Below are positions 1-6,290 of a stretch of DNA of 15,474 nt, in pieces. Each line of letters begins with the position of its first letter. The stretch's first letter is position 1. Where the stretch lies: positions 1 to 15,474 of the forward strand of contig CAJUDC010000050.1 of NCBI GenBank assembly GCA_910584955.1, in the 5' to 3' direction. This DNA is from an uncultured Paraprevotella sp. Lineage in GTDB: Bacteria; Bacteroidota; Bacteroidia; Bacteroidales; Bacteroidaceae. The notes below the pieces were generated by a model that ran no database searches, had not been told where the DNA came from, and saw nothing but the letters and a program-made list of their open reading frames with translations. The position numbers and the translations under genes are program-made.

Positions 1-1
1 T

Positions 2-628
2 GGACAGACGGGGAACAGTTGGGAATCGGAATACGGGAAGAACCTCTTGTTCAGCATACGGATTCATCCCCGCAACGTACCGCCGGCCGGCCAGTTCATT
101 CTGTCGCAAGCCATCGCCGTAGCCGTCCGCAGGGCGCTGGAAGACTATGTGGCTCCCGTTCAGGTGAAATGGCCCAATGACATTTACTACGGCGACTGCA
201 AACTGGGAGGAATTCTGATTGAAAACGATCTGATGGGGCGGCATATAGAAAACTGTGTCATCGGCATCGGACTGAATATCAATCAGGAAACTTTCGTAAG
301 CGACGCACCCAATCCCGTGTCCTTAAGGCAGATCACGGGGCGTGACATAGAGCGCCGTTTTGTGCTGGAGAGGGTCATCGGCCATTTCAAGCGCCTGCTG
401 GACCGCTTGGACGAGGCCGGAGCAAAAGCCTTGCGCGAAGACTATCACCGTAGCCTGTATCGCAAGGACGAATGGCATATGTACAGCGATGAAAACGGAG
501 ATTTCCGTGGTCGCCTGGAAGAGGTGTCGCCCGACGGTCATCTGCTGTTGCGCGATGAACAGGACCGGTTGCGCACATACGCCTTTAAGGAAGTGAAGTT
601 CATATTATCTAATCTTGACAAACAATAA
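2..628 (+). CDS. birA: Biotin--[acetyl-CoA-carboxylase] ligase, 5' end outside window
   Basis: This enzyme activates biotin with ATP and attaches it to a lysine of biotin carboxyl carrier proteins in the cytoplasm. The frame is already open at base 2, so the N-terminus lies outside the window and about 208 C-terminal residues are visible. The first residues, GQTGNSWESEYGKNL, are the end of the biotin/adenylate-binding loop (GRGQ/R-type). The segment VKWPNDIYYGDCKLGGIL carries the lysine that contacts the ligand in this family. The C-terminal SH3-like part ends in YAFKEVKFIL, typical of BirA. No N-terminal DNA-binding domain can be judged because of the cut. The TTG at 47 lies inside the catalytic domain and is not the start. 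The stop is only 5 nt before pyrH, so the two are probably co-transcribed. Confidence 0.93.
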   Translation, partial: GQTGNSWESEYGKNLLFSIRIHPRNVPPAGQFILSQAIAVAVRRALEDYVAPVQVKWPNDIYYGDCKLGGILIENDLMGRHIENCVIGIGLNINQETFVSDAPNPVSLRQITGRDIERRFVLERVIGHFKRLLDRLDEAGAKALREDYHRSLYRKDEWHMYSDENGDFRGRLEEVSPDGHLLLRDEQDRLRTYAFKEVKFILSNLDKQ

Positions 629-633
629 TCAGC

Positions 634-1344
634 ATGGCTACATTTAAAAGAATCCTCCTCAAGCTGAGCGGGGAAAGTTTAATGGGAGAACAGAAATACG
701 GCATCGACGAAAAACGGTTGGCCGAATATGCCCAACAGATCAAGGAGGTGCACGAGATGGGGGTGCAGATCGGTATCGTGATAGGCGGAGGCAACATCTT
801 CCGGGGCCTGAGCGGTGCCGGTAAGGGCTTCGACCGTGTGAAGGGCGACCAGATGGGTATGTGCGCCACTGTCATCAACTCCCTTGGGCTGAGCAGTGCC
901 CTGGGGGCCATCGGTGTGAAGAGCCGTGTGCTCACCGCCATCCGTATGGAGCCGATCGGTGAGTTTTACAGCAAGTGGAAAGCCATCGAGTGTATGGAAC
1001 GCGGTGAGGTGGTGATCATGAGTGGCGGAACAGGCAGTCCGTATTTCACTACCGATACCGGTTCGTCGTTGCGCGGTATCGAGATAGAGGCCGATGTGAT
1101 GCTGAAAGGCACGCGGGTGGACGGTATCTATACCGCCGACCCGGAGAAAGACCCCAGCGCCACCAAGTTCGGCGAGATAACCTACGACGAGATCTATACG
1201 CGAGGGCTGAAAGTCATGGACCTGACCGCTACGACCATGTGTAAGGAAAACAATTTGCCCATCTATGTGTTCAACATGGACGTGTACGGCAATTTGAAGC
1301 GGGTGATGGAAGGCGAGCCGATCGGCACGCTGGTGCACAACTGA
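634..1344 (+). CDS. pyrH: UMP kinase (uridylate kinase)
   Basis: UMP kinase phosphorylates UMP to UDP with ATP in the cytoplasm, feeding UTP and CTP synthesis. The 236-residue protein has the family length and amino-acid-kinase landmarks: KLSGESLMG near residue 9 (phosphate-binding start), GGGNIFRG near 51-58, the MSGGTGSPYFTTDT nucleotide-binding segment around 129-142, and KGTRVDGIYTADPEKDP around 158-174. The ATG start 5 nt after birA fits the aligned N-terminus of the family. In many bacteria pyrH is followed directly by frr; here frr lies about 6 kb downstream, beyond minus-strand genes. Two hairpins follow the stop codon, so transcription probably ends there. Confidence 0.97.
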   Translation: MATFKRILLKLSGESLMGEQKYGIDEKRLAEYAQQIKEVHEMGVQIGIVIGGGNIFRGLSGAGKGFDRVKGDQMGMCATVINSLGLSSALGAIGVKSRVLTAIRMEPIGEFYSKWKAIECMERGEVVIMSGGTGSPYFTTDTGSSLRGIEIEADVMLKGTRVDGIYTADPEKDPSATKFGEITYDEIYTRGLKVMDLTATTMCKENNLPIYVFNMDVYGNLKRVMEGEPIGTLVHN

Positions 1345-1352
1345 TAGGAGCG

Positions 1353-1373
1353 GCCTGTTCCGCCGGGACAGGC
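1353..1373 (+). terminator. Hairpin just after pyrH stop
   Basis: GCCTGTTCC (1353-1361) pairs with GGGACAGGC (1365-1373) through 9 bp including one G-U, around a 3-nt loop. It begins 8 nt after the pyrH stop. No U-run follows, so alone it is more likely an mRNA 3'-end stabiliser or the first part of a compound terminator with the next hairpin. Confidence 0.45.
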
Positions 1374-1386
1374 AGAACGGAAATAA

Positions 1387-1447
1387 GGATCCCCCTTGCC
1401 GTCGTATTCCGTGTAGGGAATGTAGAGGCAAGGGGGATCTGCTATTT
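1387..1447. terminator. Bidirectional terminator between pyrH and the DUF2059 gene
   Basis: GATCCCCCTTGCC (1388-1400) and GGCAAGGGGGATC (1427-1439) form a perfect 13-bp stem. Inside it ATTCC (1406-1410) pairs with GGAAT (1417-1421), giving a nested hairpin. The plus strand then has a short TTTT tract at 1444-1447. It lies between convergent genes, so it can serve both; the U-tract is modest on both strands. Confidence 0.7.
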
Positions 1448-1480
1448 TCCGACTGTCCTAAGTGGGGGTGGGTTGTATGG

Positions 1481-2344
1481 CTATTTCTGTCTTTTTTGCC
1501 AGTTATCGAATTTTTCCAGTGTGGCTCGTGTGATTCCGCCTATATCGGTCAAAATAGCCGAAGATGCTTTCATATAGGATTGATATTCTGATGTTTTACA
1601 TAATTTTATCTGGTAGGCCAGATCGTTCTCTGTTACCGTATTGATATAGCTGTTACGTAGTAATACGGGAAGCGCTGTCTTAAAACCTGCTTTTATCTGT
1701 TTCAATGGATTTTGTGTGTCGGAGTTACTTTTGTTCGCATTGCCTAATAGTTGTTCCACAGAACTGAAGAGCTGGTCGTAGACATTGTTCATTCCCGATA
1801 TTTGGTAGTATTGGTCGAATAGTTGTTTGTAGTTTGCCGAACAATTCTTGGCTTTAGGGATTGGCCATTTTTCTCCGGCCATCAGTTTGGGTAGGACGCT
1901 GGACATGTATTCTCGTATGGGTTGTTGGCTTTTTTGTGTCACTGCCATGATGTGTGCGTTGGATATTCGTGCCTGTTCGGTATTTAGCATCACCACCAGA
2001 CGTTTTAATTGCGCTTCCGTCAGATGCTTCTGATAATAAGGTAACATAATGTCTACCAGATCTTTCTTGTATTGTGAAGCCAGATAAGCATCCACACGCT
2101 TGTCTATATACTGTTTTAACTCGGCTTCGGACATTTTCTTGTTTATATATCCGGGCACAGCTTTAGCCATCTTACTCATTGCCATTTGGAGCGTCCATTT
2201 CATTTCTTTCGTGGAGAAAGCGTCATTCTGTTGCAACAGTTTCTTCACACATTCGCGATACGTCTTTGTCTGTGCCTGCATGCCAAATGAAGCCGCGAGG
2301 AACATTACCAACATCAGTAGGATTTGTTTTGTTTTTCTTTTCAT
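1481..2344 (-). CDS. Exported DUF2059-type protein of unknown function
   Basis: This 287-residue protein starts with a clear signal peptide (KRKTKQ, then LLMLVMFLAASFGMQAQ, residues 8-25), so it is probably periplasmic. The mature part is rich in Lys, Gln and Met and looks alpha-helical. Residues about 85-140 (IMLPYYQKHLTEAQLKRL, followed by a LNTEQ segment) resemble DUF2059, a domain of unknown role common in Gram-negative bacteria. No catalytic motif or membrane anchor is visible. It is a single-gene unit convergent with pyrH. Its coding sequence looks visibly more AT-rich than its neighbours, which could mean a different history or low expression. The DUF2059 assignment rests on the short motif and is moderate; the export signal is clear. 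Confidence 0.75.
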   Translation of the reverse strand: MKRKTKQILLMLVMFLAASFGMQAQTKTYRECVKKLLQQNDAFSTKEMKWTLQMAMSKMAKAVPGYINKKMSEAELKQYIDKRVDAYLASQYKKDLVDIMLPYYQKHLTEAQLKRLVVMLNTEQARISNAHIMAVTQKSQQPIREYMSSVLPKLMAGEKWPIPKAKNCSANYKQLFDQYYQISGMNNVYDQLFSSVEQLLGNANKSNSDTQNPLKQIKAGFKTALPVLLRNSYINTVTENDLAYQIKLCKTSEYQSYMKASSAILTDIGGITRATLEKFDNWQKRQK

Positions 2345-2420
2345 ACTTATAAATGAATTAGTGATATATATTCTTATTCTGTTTCCGAACTGTCGAAATG
2401 GCAGGCGTAAAAGGATGTGT

Positions 2421-2555
2421 GGTGCGCACCGGAAGCCCGAAAAACGGGGGCGGGAACACTTTTTATCGGGGCGCTCGCCGCGTTCGATTGTGGCCTAGGC
2501 CGCGTTACATCGGCATGCTCGCCCCGTTTGCACGCGGTGCTCACCCCATTTTTGC
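2421..2555. repeat. GC-rich palindrome cluster with ~22-nt degenerate tandem repeat
   Basis: Palindromes or short hairpins follow each other: GGTGCGCACC (2421-2430), CCCG-AAAAA-CGGG (2436-2448), GGCG-CT-CGCC (2470-2479), GGCCTAGGCC (2492-2501) and GCATGC (2513-2518). Four related units start near 2467, 2491, 2511 and 2533, sharing a core like CGGCATGCTCGCCCCGTTT (2511-2529) and CGCGGTGCTCACCCCATTT (2533-2551). Spacing is 20-24 nt. The block resembles an intergenic repetitive element. Whether it recurs elsewhere in the genome cannot be seen from this window. Confidence 0.5.
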
Positions 2556-2762
2556 GCCATTATGGCAGATACCATAGATGTCTTTCTCCGACATTCTTGG
2601 AGCTGTTCGGCCTGCGTCCGCTTTTCTGTTTTCGTGATTTTGGGATTGGGCGATAACTGCTCTTCGGTCTTTGTCCCCTCCGCTTTCTTTTATAAGGAAC
2701 GGAGCAACCGGTAGGGCGACGAAGTCGTGGCTTTGTTAGCTTAGAATTCAATCTAATTATTA

Positions 2763-2770
2763 CAAAGGTA
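2763..2770 (-). promoter_or_regulatory. Candidate Bacteroidetes -7 promoter box
   Basis: The minus-strand sequence TACCTTTG is a perfect match to the Bacteroidetes -7 consensus TAnnTTTG, in AT-rich DNA. The nearest TTTG on the minus strand (2805-2808) is 34 nt upstream, farther than the usual roughly 19-21 nt, so the -33 element is missing or weak. If active, it would drive a transcript about 410 nt upstream of the DUF2059 gene, through the palindromic block. Confidence 0.3.
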
Positions 2771-2902
2771 TGAAAATATGATTATCTAATATAATAATAG
2801 TTTTCAAAAAATCGAATTGGATGTATAGCTTTTGTATGATAAAGCTTAGGCCGGCATATAATTTTTATAGCATCGGGGTGTGCGGATGGGGCAGATATGT
2901 CA

Positions 2903-2937
2903 TGCGGGCCTGCTCTGTCATTCAGAGTAGGCCCGCA
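2903..2937 (-). terminator. Strong hairpin after the five-gene operon
   Basis: TGCGGGCCTGCTCTG (2903-2917) pairs with CAGAGTAGGCCCGCA (2923-2937) through 15 positions with a single mismatch in complementarity that forms G-U on one strand; the loop is 5 nt. It lies about 55 nt past the last stop of the minus-strand operon. No U-tract follows on either strand, so termination may be factor-assisted or the structure may protect the mRNA 3' end. Confidence 0.5.
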
Positions 2938-2992
2938 AGAAGAGTATAAACTATGATTTGGATCTTATTCGATTCTAGAGCAACCGGGGGGC

Positions 2993-4225
2993 TTAGTTTG
3001 AGGTGGACGCTGCTTCGATGGTAGCATTCACCGTTCCGCCGCGTGCGTAATACGTGCCGTCCACCTTGATGCCCTTGCTCTTTTCTCCTGTATTCACTAC
3101 TGTGATGCGTCCGGCGGATACGGTCAGGTTCAGGTCGACTTTGATACCCATACACTTGCTGGTGGTCCAGTAGATAGGATCGGTATAGACACCTCCCGTG
3201 GCTGTGATGTTGATGTCCGTAGGGTTATCTGTTTCGTCCACCACCATGTTGCCGTCCGTGCCGATACCCTTCGAACCGGCTCCGCTTACGGCGATGGTTA
3301 TCCGGCCTCCGCTGATGGTAAGGTCGTTGTCGCATTTCAGCCCTTTTACATCGGCTGCCGCAATATCGAGATTCAGTTGTCCGCCCTTGATGATCATCTG
3401 TCCGTTTTTCTCGTCCAGCGGGTCGTTGGTAATTTCCGCCTGTATGCCGTCGCCTTTCACGTTGGCTATGTCCACTGTTCCGCCGTTCATCTGGAAATAC
3501 TGTCCGCAGTGGAAACCGTCGCTTTCGGCTGCCAATACCGTTACGGCGCCCGTGGTGCGTTTCAGTTGCAGGTATTCCTTGCTGCTTAGGGCGTGCTTGG
3601 TGCGTCCGGTCAGTGTGAGCGATCCGGCTCCCTCTATTTCAAGGTGTCCTTTGCAGTAGAGGGCGGCTTTTTGTGTGCCGCCGGGAGCATCGCAGAGTGT
3701 GTTTTGCGTGCCTTCGGGCAATATCAGCTCGATGCGTTTGCCGCATTGCAGGTCGATAGCGGCACCTTGGTTCGAGGTCAGGTCGAGGCTATTCAGATAG
3801 AATTTACATTTGTAGCTCCCCGTGTAAGTGAACGATCCGGCTGAGGATTTTCCTTCCAGCACGTACTCCAGCTCGTCGGTTACGTTGGTCGACGTAAGGG
3901 CTACATGTGCACCGGAAACGGAGTAGGTGACGCCGCTGACGGAAGACGGCACCGAAACGGTGGCATTGTTCCCGTTGTAACGGATAACGACCTTGTCCGT
4001 TGTGTCCAACACAGGTGCAGTGAACGTCAGACTGTCGATGGTGGAGGCGTAATATGTCGTTCCACCGATCGTCACTCTTGTGCCCGCTGCCGAAAAAGGC
4101 ATTTCCGCACTGGTGTTTAGCGGGATCTTCGTGTAGTCGCCGTTTCGCCAGAGGTACATGTGCTGTTGGGCGGAGAGTTGCAAGACCGACAACAGCAATG
4201 TCAGCGTAAGTATATACTTTCTCAT
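2993..4225 (-). CDS. Exported beta-helix protein, Cthe_2159-type carbohydrate-binding domain
   Basis: This 410-residue protein has a signal peptide (MRKYILTLTLLLSVLQLSAQQ, cut here as residues 1-20 plus Q). The chosen ATG at 4225 directly precedes that peptide; a longer frame to 4420 would add 65 non-signal residues and overlap the upstream gene heavily. Residues about 22-70 (YLWRNGDYTKIPL to IDSLTFT) form a short beta-rich module. From about 110 to the end run repeated strand-turn units with many Gly and Asp: LYCKGHLEIEGAGSLTLTG, SDGFHCGQYFQMNGGTVDI, KGDGIQAE, VKGLKCDNDLTISGGRI, SKGIKVDG. This matches the Cthe_2159 family (PF14262), whose founder is a calcium-binding beta-helix that binds acidic polysaccharides and cellulose. 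Its ATG overlaps the upstream stop as ATGA, suggesting translational coupling. There is no T9SS tail or lipobox, so its final location is uncertain. Confidence 0.8.
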   Translation of the reverse strand: MRKYILTLTLLLSVLQLSAQQHMYLWRNGDYTKIPLNTSAEMPFSAAGTRVTIGGTTYYASTIDSLTFTAPVLDTTDKVVIRYNGNNATVSVPSSVSGVTYSVSGAHVALTSTNVTDELEYVLEGKSSAGSFTYTGSYKCKFYLNSLDLTSNQGAAIDLQCGKRIELILPEGTQNTLCDAPGGTQKAALYCKGHLEIEGAGSLTLTGRTKHALSSKEYLQLKRTTGAVTVLAAESDGFHCGQYFQMNGGTVDIANVKGDGIQAEITNDPLDEKNGQMIIKGGQLNLDIAAADVKGLKCDNDLTISGGRITIAVSGAGSKGIGTDGNMVVDETDNPTDINITATGGVYTDPIYWTTSKCMGIKVDLNLTVSAGRITVVNTGEKSKGIKVDGTYYARGGTVNATIEAASTSN

Positions 4226-4704
4226 TTGCGGTTTATTTTGAGGGTTTGACGGTTCATTTTTACAATATAGATGCCTTGGGGCAGAGAAGCCAGGCTGACG
4301 GTTGCTCCTTCGGCCGGTACCGTTGTGCGCAGGGCCGTGGCGCCGTTCATAAAGTAAACGTTCAGTACCGCACTGCCGTTGCCGCCGTTTGCATGTATCG
4401 TCTGTGAAGCGGCGTCCCATGTCAGTTCGCCTTCACGAACGGACGGAGCGCTGACAGCAGTTGGCGTGGAACTGAAAAACATCTTCTCCATCGTACTCAG
4501 TTCAAAGCTTTCCGAACCTTCGGTGGTGGTGGCGATGAGTTTACCGCCTGAGAATGTGATTTTCTTCAGCGAACTCAGTGCCACGCTCTGTTGTATGCCT
4601 CCGTATTGGAACGTGAGGAAACTGTAATCGTTGTCTTGGGTTGATGCGGAAACAGCCGTAGCCAGCAGGCATAAAACAATGGCATAAAGTTTATTTCTTT
4701 TCAT
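4222..4704 (-). CDS. Small exported protein with T9SS type A-like C-terminal sorting domain
   Basis: This 160-residue protein has a signal peptide (MKRNKLYAIVLCLLATAVSA). A beta-rich segment follows with two similar halves, SLKKITFSGGKLIATT and ELSTMEKMFFSS, at about residues 44-78. The C-terminal 70 residues look like a T9SS type A sorting domain: VLNVYFMNGATALRTTV, then SLPQGIYIVKMNRQ, ending in LKINRK. In that family this tail sends cargo through the outer membrane by T9SS. There is almost no cargo besides the tail and the N-terminal module, which is odd. The start is 11 nt after the DUF2490 gene and the stop overlaps the next start by 4 nt, so it is embedded in the operon. Function is unknown; the sorting-tail assignment is by motif only. 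Confidence 0.75.
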   Translation of the reverse strand: MKRNKLYAIVLCLLATAVSASTQDNDYSFLTFQYGGIQQSVALSSLKKITFSGGKLIATTTEGSESFELSTMEKMFFSSTPTAVSAPSVREGELTWDAASQTIHANGGNGSAVLNVYFMNGATALRTTVPAEGATVSLASLPQGIYIVKMNRQTLKINRK

Positions 4705-4715
4705 GATCTGCGTAT

Positions 4716-5546
4716 TTAAAAGTTGAATGAATAACCGATGTTTATCGCGTGGCCGCCTTCATAGGGGTCTTCGGTAACGTCGTTTCCGAAGATATAGGCT
4801 GCCGATACTTCGTGGCGCTTGCTCACTTTGTATGTGCTGCCCACGGTGAGACGGGTCTTGTCCAATGCCAGTTCGTTGTCCAGGTTGTTGTATAATTCGA
4901 AAGAGGCGAACGGACGGATTTTCCAGCCCTTCTTTGCCACTTCCGCCTTCAGGCGTGAGCGCAGGTATTGTGCCCGTTTCCGCTCCTTTACCTTGACATC
5001 TTCCAGCGGGTAGCCGTTTTTCAAGGTCACCTGATCCTTTTTGTAACGGTATTTGGTGCGCGGCACATCCATTTCCCGGCGGTTGGTGAACTGGTAACGC
5101 TCGCGGAGGGACAGTTTCAGGATATGGAACAATTTGATGTCACCCGTAGCTTCGGCACGGAAACGATTTCGCGGCGCCCAATATTGCTTGGTGACGTTAA
5201 ATCCTTTCCAGGCATAGGGAGATATGACTTCCTCTCCGAGTTCGTTTTCGCGGTATTTCTCCTTGCGGGAGGAAGAGGTGCAACCGTACAGAAACGAGTA
5301 GGAGACGCCCAACTTGAGGTGCTTGACCGGTTTGTAATCAATACCGAACGATCCGCTCCAACGGTCAACGTTCTGCAAGTTCTCGTTGGCCCGGAACTCG
5401 CCTCCCACTGAAAGGCTCACTCCATAAGGCAGCGTCTTGGTGATCTGCACGTCTGTCCAAATACCGAAATCATCGTTTCCGGCAAATGCCGGGAGTGCCG
5501 ACAGCAATCCTGCAAGTATTCCGTAAAATGTGATTCTCAACTTCAT
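4716..5546 (-). CDS. DUF2490 outer-membrane beta-barrel protein
   Basis: This 276-residue protein carries a signal peptide (KLRITFYGILAGLLSALPAFA) and a mature part of alternating polar and hydrophobic strands. Examples are FGIWTDVQITKTL, LSVGGEFRANENL, FRAEATGDIKLF and LSLRERYQF. It ends HAINIGYSFNF, with a terminal Phe as in outer-membrane beta-barrels recognised by BAM. The pattern and length fit DUF2490, a Bacteroidetes barrel family of unknown role. The loop at about 165-205 is strongly basic (KYRYKKDQ, KVKERKRAQ), which could suit an anionic ligand; that is speculation. It follows the DUF4956 gene by 47 nt, the widest gap in the operon, and precedes the T9SS-tail protein by 11 nt. Confidence 0.82.
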   Translation of the reverse strand: MKLRITFYGILAGLLSALPAFAGNDDFGIWTDVQITKTLPYGVSLSVGGEFRANENLQNVDRWSGSFGIDYKPVKHLKLGVSYSFLYGCTSSSRKEKYRENELGEEVISPYAWKGFNVTKQYWAPRNRFRAEATGDIKLFHILKLSLRERYQFTNRREMDVPRTKYRYKKDQVTLKNGYPLEDVKVKERKRAQYLRSRLKAEVAKKGWKIRPFASFELYNNLDNELALDKTRLTVGSTYKVSKRHEVSAAYIFGNDVTEDPYEGGHAINIGYSFNF

Positions 5547-5563
5547 TGTAGTAGGATTTTGAC

Positions 5564-5581
5564 ACGGTTCGACCGTACGGT
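5564..5581 (-). promoter_or_regulatory. Overlapping inverted repeats in the DUF4956-DUF2490 spacer
   Basis: ACGGT-TCG-ACCGT (5564-5576) and the palindrome ACCGTACGGT (5572-5581) share an arm, so two alternative short hairpins are possible in the 47-nt spacer before the DUF2490 start. It may tune expression of the barrel gene or mark an mRNA processing site, but it could be chance. Confidence 0.25.
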
Positions 5582-5593
5582 TATGACGGCTGC

Positions 5594-6280
5594 TTATTCA
5601 TAGTTCTTAGGAAGTTTCACCGTTTCGCCTACGGTGTTTCCGATGTCGCCCGGCTCTTCGTAGTAGATGCGGATAAGGGCGCTGTCTTTGAGAAAGTCGA
5701 TGGAGCCTACTTCCAGCCGGATAATCTTCAGTCCGGTTCTCTTCTCCAGATCGGCTTTCAGCTCTTCGCGTTTGTCCGGCGAGATCAGATTCACATTGTC
5801 GTATCTTATATACTTGCTGCATACGTGCTGCACCAGCTTGTTGCTTTCAAAGAGCCATGCCATGCCGATAAATACCAGATTGGCCACCAGCAACTCCACA
5901 AGGCTCAGTTTGGTTGCCATACCGTTGATGACCGATAGGGCCACCAAATAGAAAAGATAGGTCATTTCGCGGATGGGGACAGCCTCGGTACGGTAACGGA
6001 GGATGCCGAAAATGGCGAACAGTCCTAAAGCTGCTCCGATTTTCAGTTTGGCGCCTTCCATCAGATAAATCAGCATGAAAATGCTCACCGACATCAGCAT
6101 GAAGGTGAACAGATAGTCGCGGCGGCGGCTTTTGGGGTAATAGAAACAACGTACGATGATACCCACCATCAGCAGGTTCACGACAAAGCGAATCAGCATT
6201 TCCAACAACCCCGTCACATCAATCAGGGGCATTCCCATAAATGTCAAGGCAGACAAAAAACAATCTTCAAAATTTCCCAT
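5594..6280 (-). CDS. DUF4956 multi-pass inner-membrane protein
   Basis: This 228-residue protein has about four or five predicted membrane spans between residues 20 and 145 (for example FVVNLLMVGIIV, FMLMSVSIFMLIYLM, LGLFAIFGI, LFYLVALSVI and LLVANLVFIGMAWLF). A soluble tail of about 80 residues follows (SPDKREELKADLEKRTGLKI and onward). The motif GILRYRTEAVPIREMTYLF at about 93-111 is the hallmark of DUF4956. Members are found beside VTC-domain polymerases in many bacteria, as here, where it starts 10 nt after the stop of that gene. A membrane partner, anchor or channel for the polymerase product is a reasonable inference, but no biochemical role is established that I know of. The short polar N-terminus argues against a cleaved signal peptide. 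Confidence 0.85.
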   Translation of the reverse strand: MGNFEDCFLSALTFMGMPLIDVTGLLEMLIRFVVNLLMVGIIVRCFYYPKSRRRDYLFTFMLMSVSIFMLIYLMEGAKLKIGAALGLFAIFGILRYRTEAVPIREMTYLFYLVALSVINGMATKLSLVELLVANLVFIGMAWLFESNKLVQHVCSKYIRYDNVNLISPDKREELKADLEKRTGLKIIRLEVGSIDFLKDSALIRIYYEEPGDIGNTVGETVKLPKNYE

Positions 6281-6290
6281 AGTTTTTACC

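Larger units (their letters stand above)
2345..2992. other. Long intergenic region without a convincing gene
   Basis: About 650 bp separate two minus-strand units. The first 70 bp are AT-rich and probably hold the leader of the DUF2059 gene. From about 2417 to 2560 the DNA is GC-rich and palindromic, with short degenerate repeats. From about 2740 to 2870 it is AT-rich. A perfect minus-strand -7 box, TACCTTTG, sits at 2763-2770, and a strong hairpin ends the region. Small ORFs at 2417-2656 (plus) and 2560-2751 (minus, 63 aa, very rich in Lys, Arg, Pro and Ser) have no recognisable domain and look like translated structured or repeat DNA. I would not call them genes. Confidence 0.6.

Noticed and set aside
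679..1431. Long minus-strand ORF (250 aa) antisense to pyrH
   Set aside because: It is fully opposite a clear pyrH, is His- and Arg-rich without a domain, and arises from codon bias of the real gene.
2421..2555. CRISPR array
   Set aside because: Repeat units are degenerate, there are no constant repeats with unique spacers, and no cas gene is near.
2100..2656. Plus-strand ORFs at 2100-2498 and 2417-2656
   Set aside because: The first mostly overlaps the DUF2059 gene in antisense; the second translates the palindromic block. Neither has a credible protein pattern.
2560..2751. 63-aa Lys/Arg-rich minus-strand ORF as a possible small gene
   Set aside because: Composition is extreme, no domain or ribosome site is visible, and it lies in repeat-like DNA. 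It is discussed only as part of the intergenic element.
2345..2992. Remnant of an insertion sequence
   Set aside because: No transposase fragment, terminal inverted repeats or target duplication could be identified by eye.
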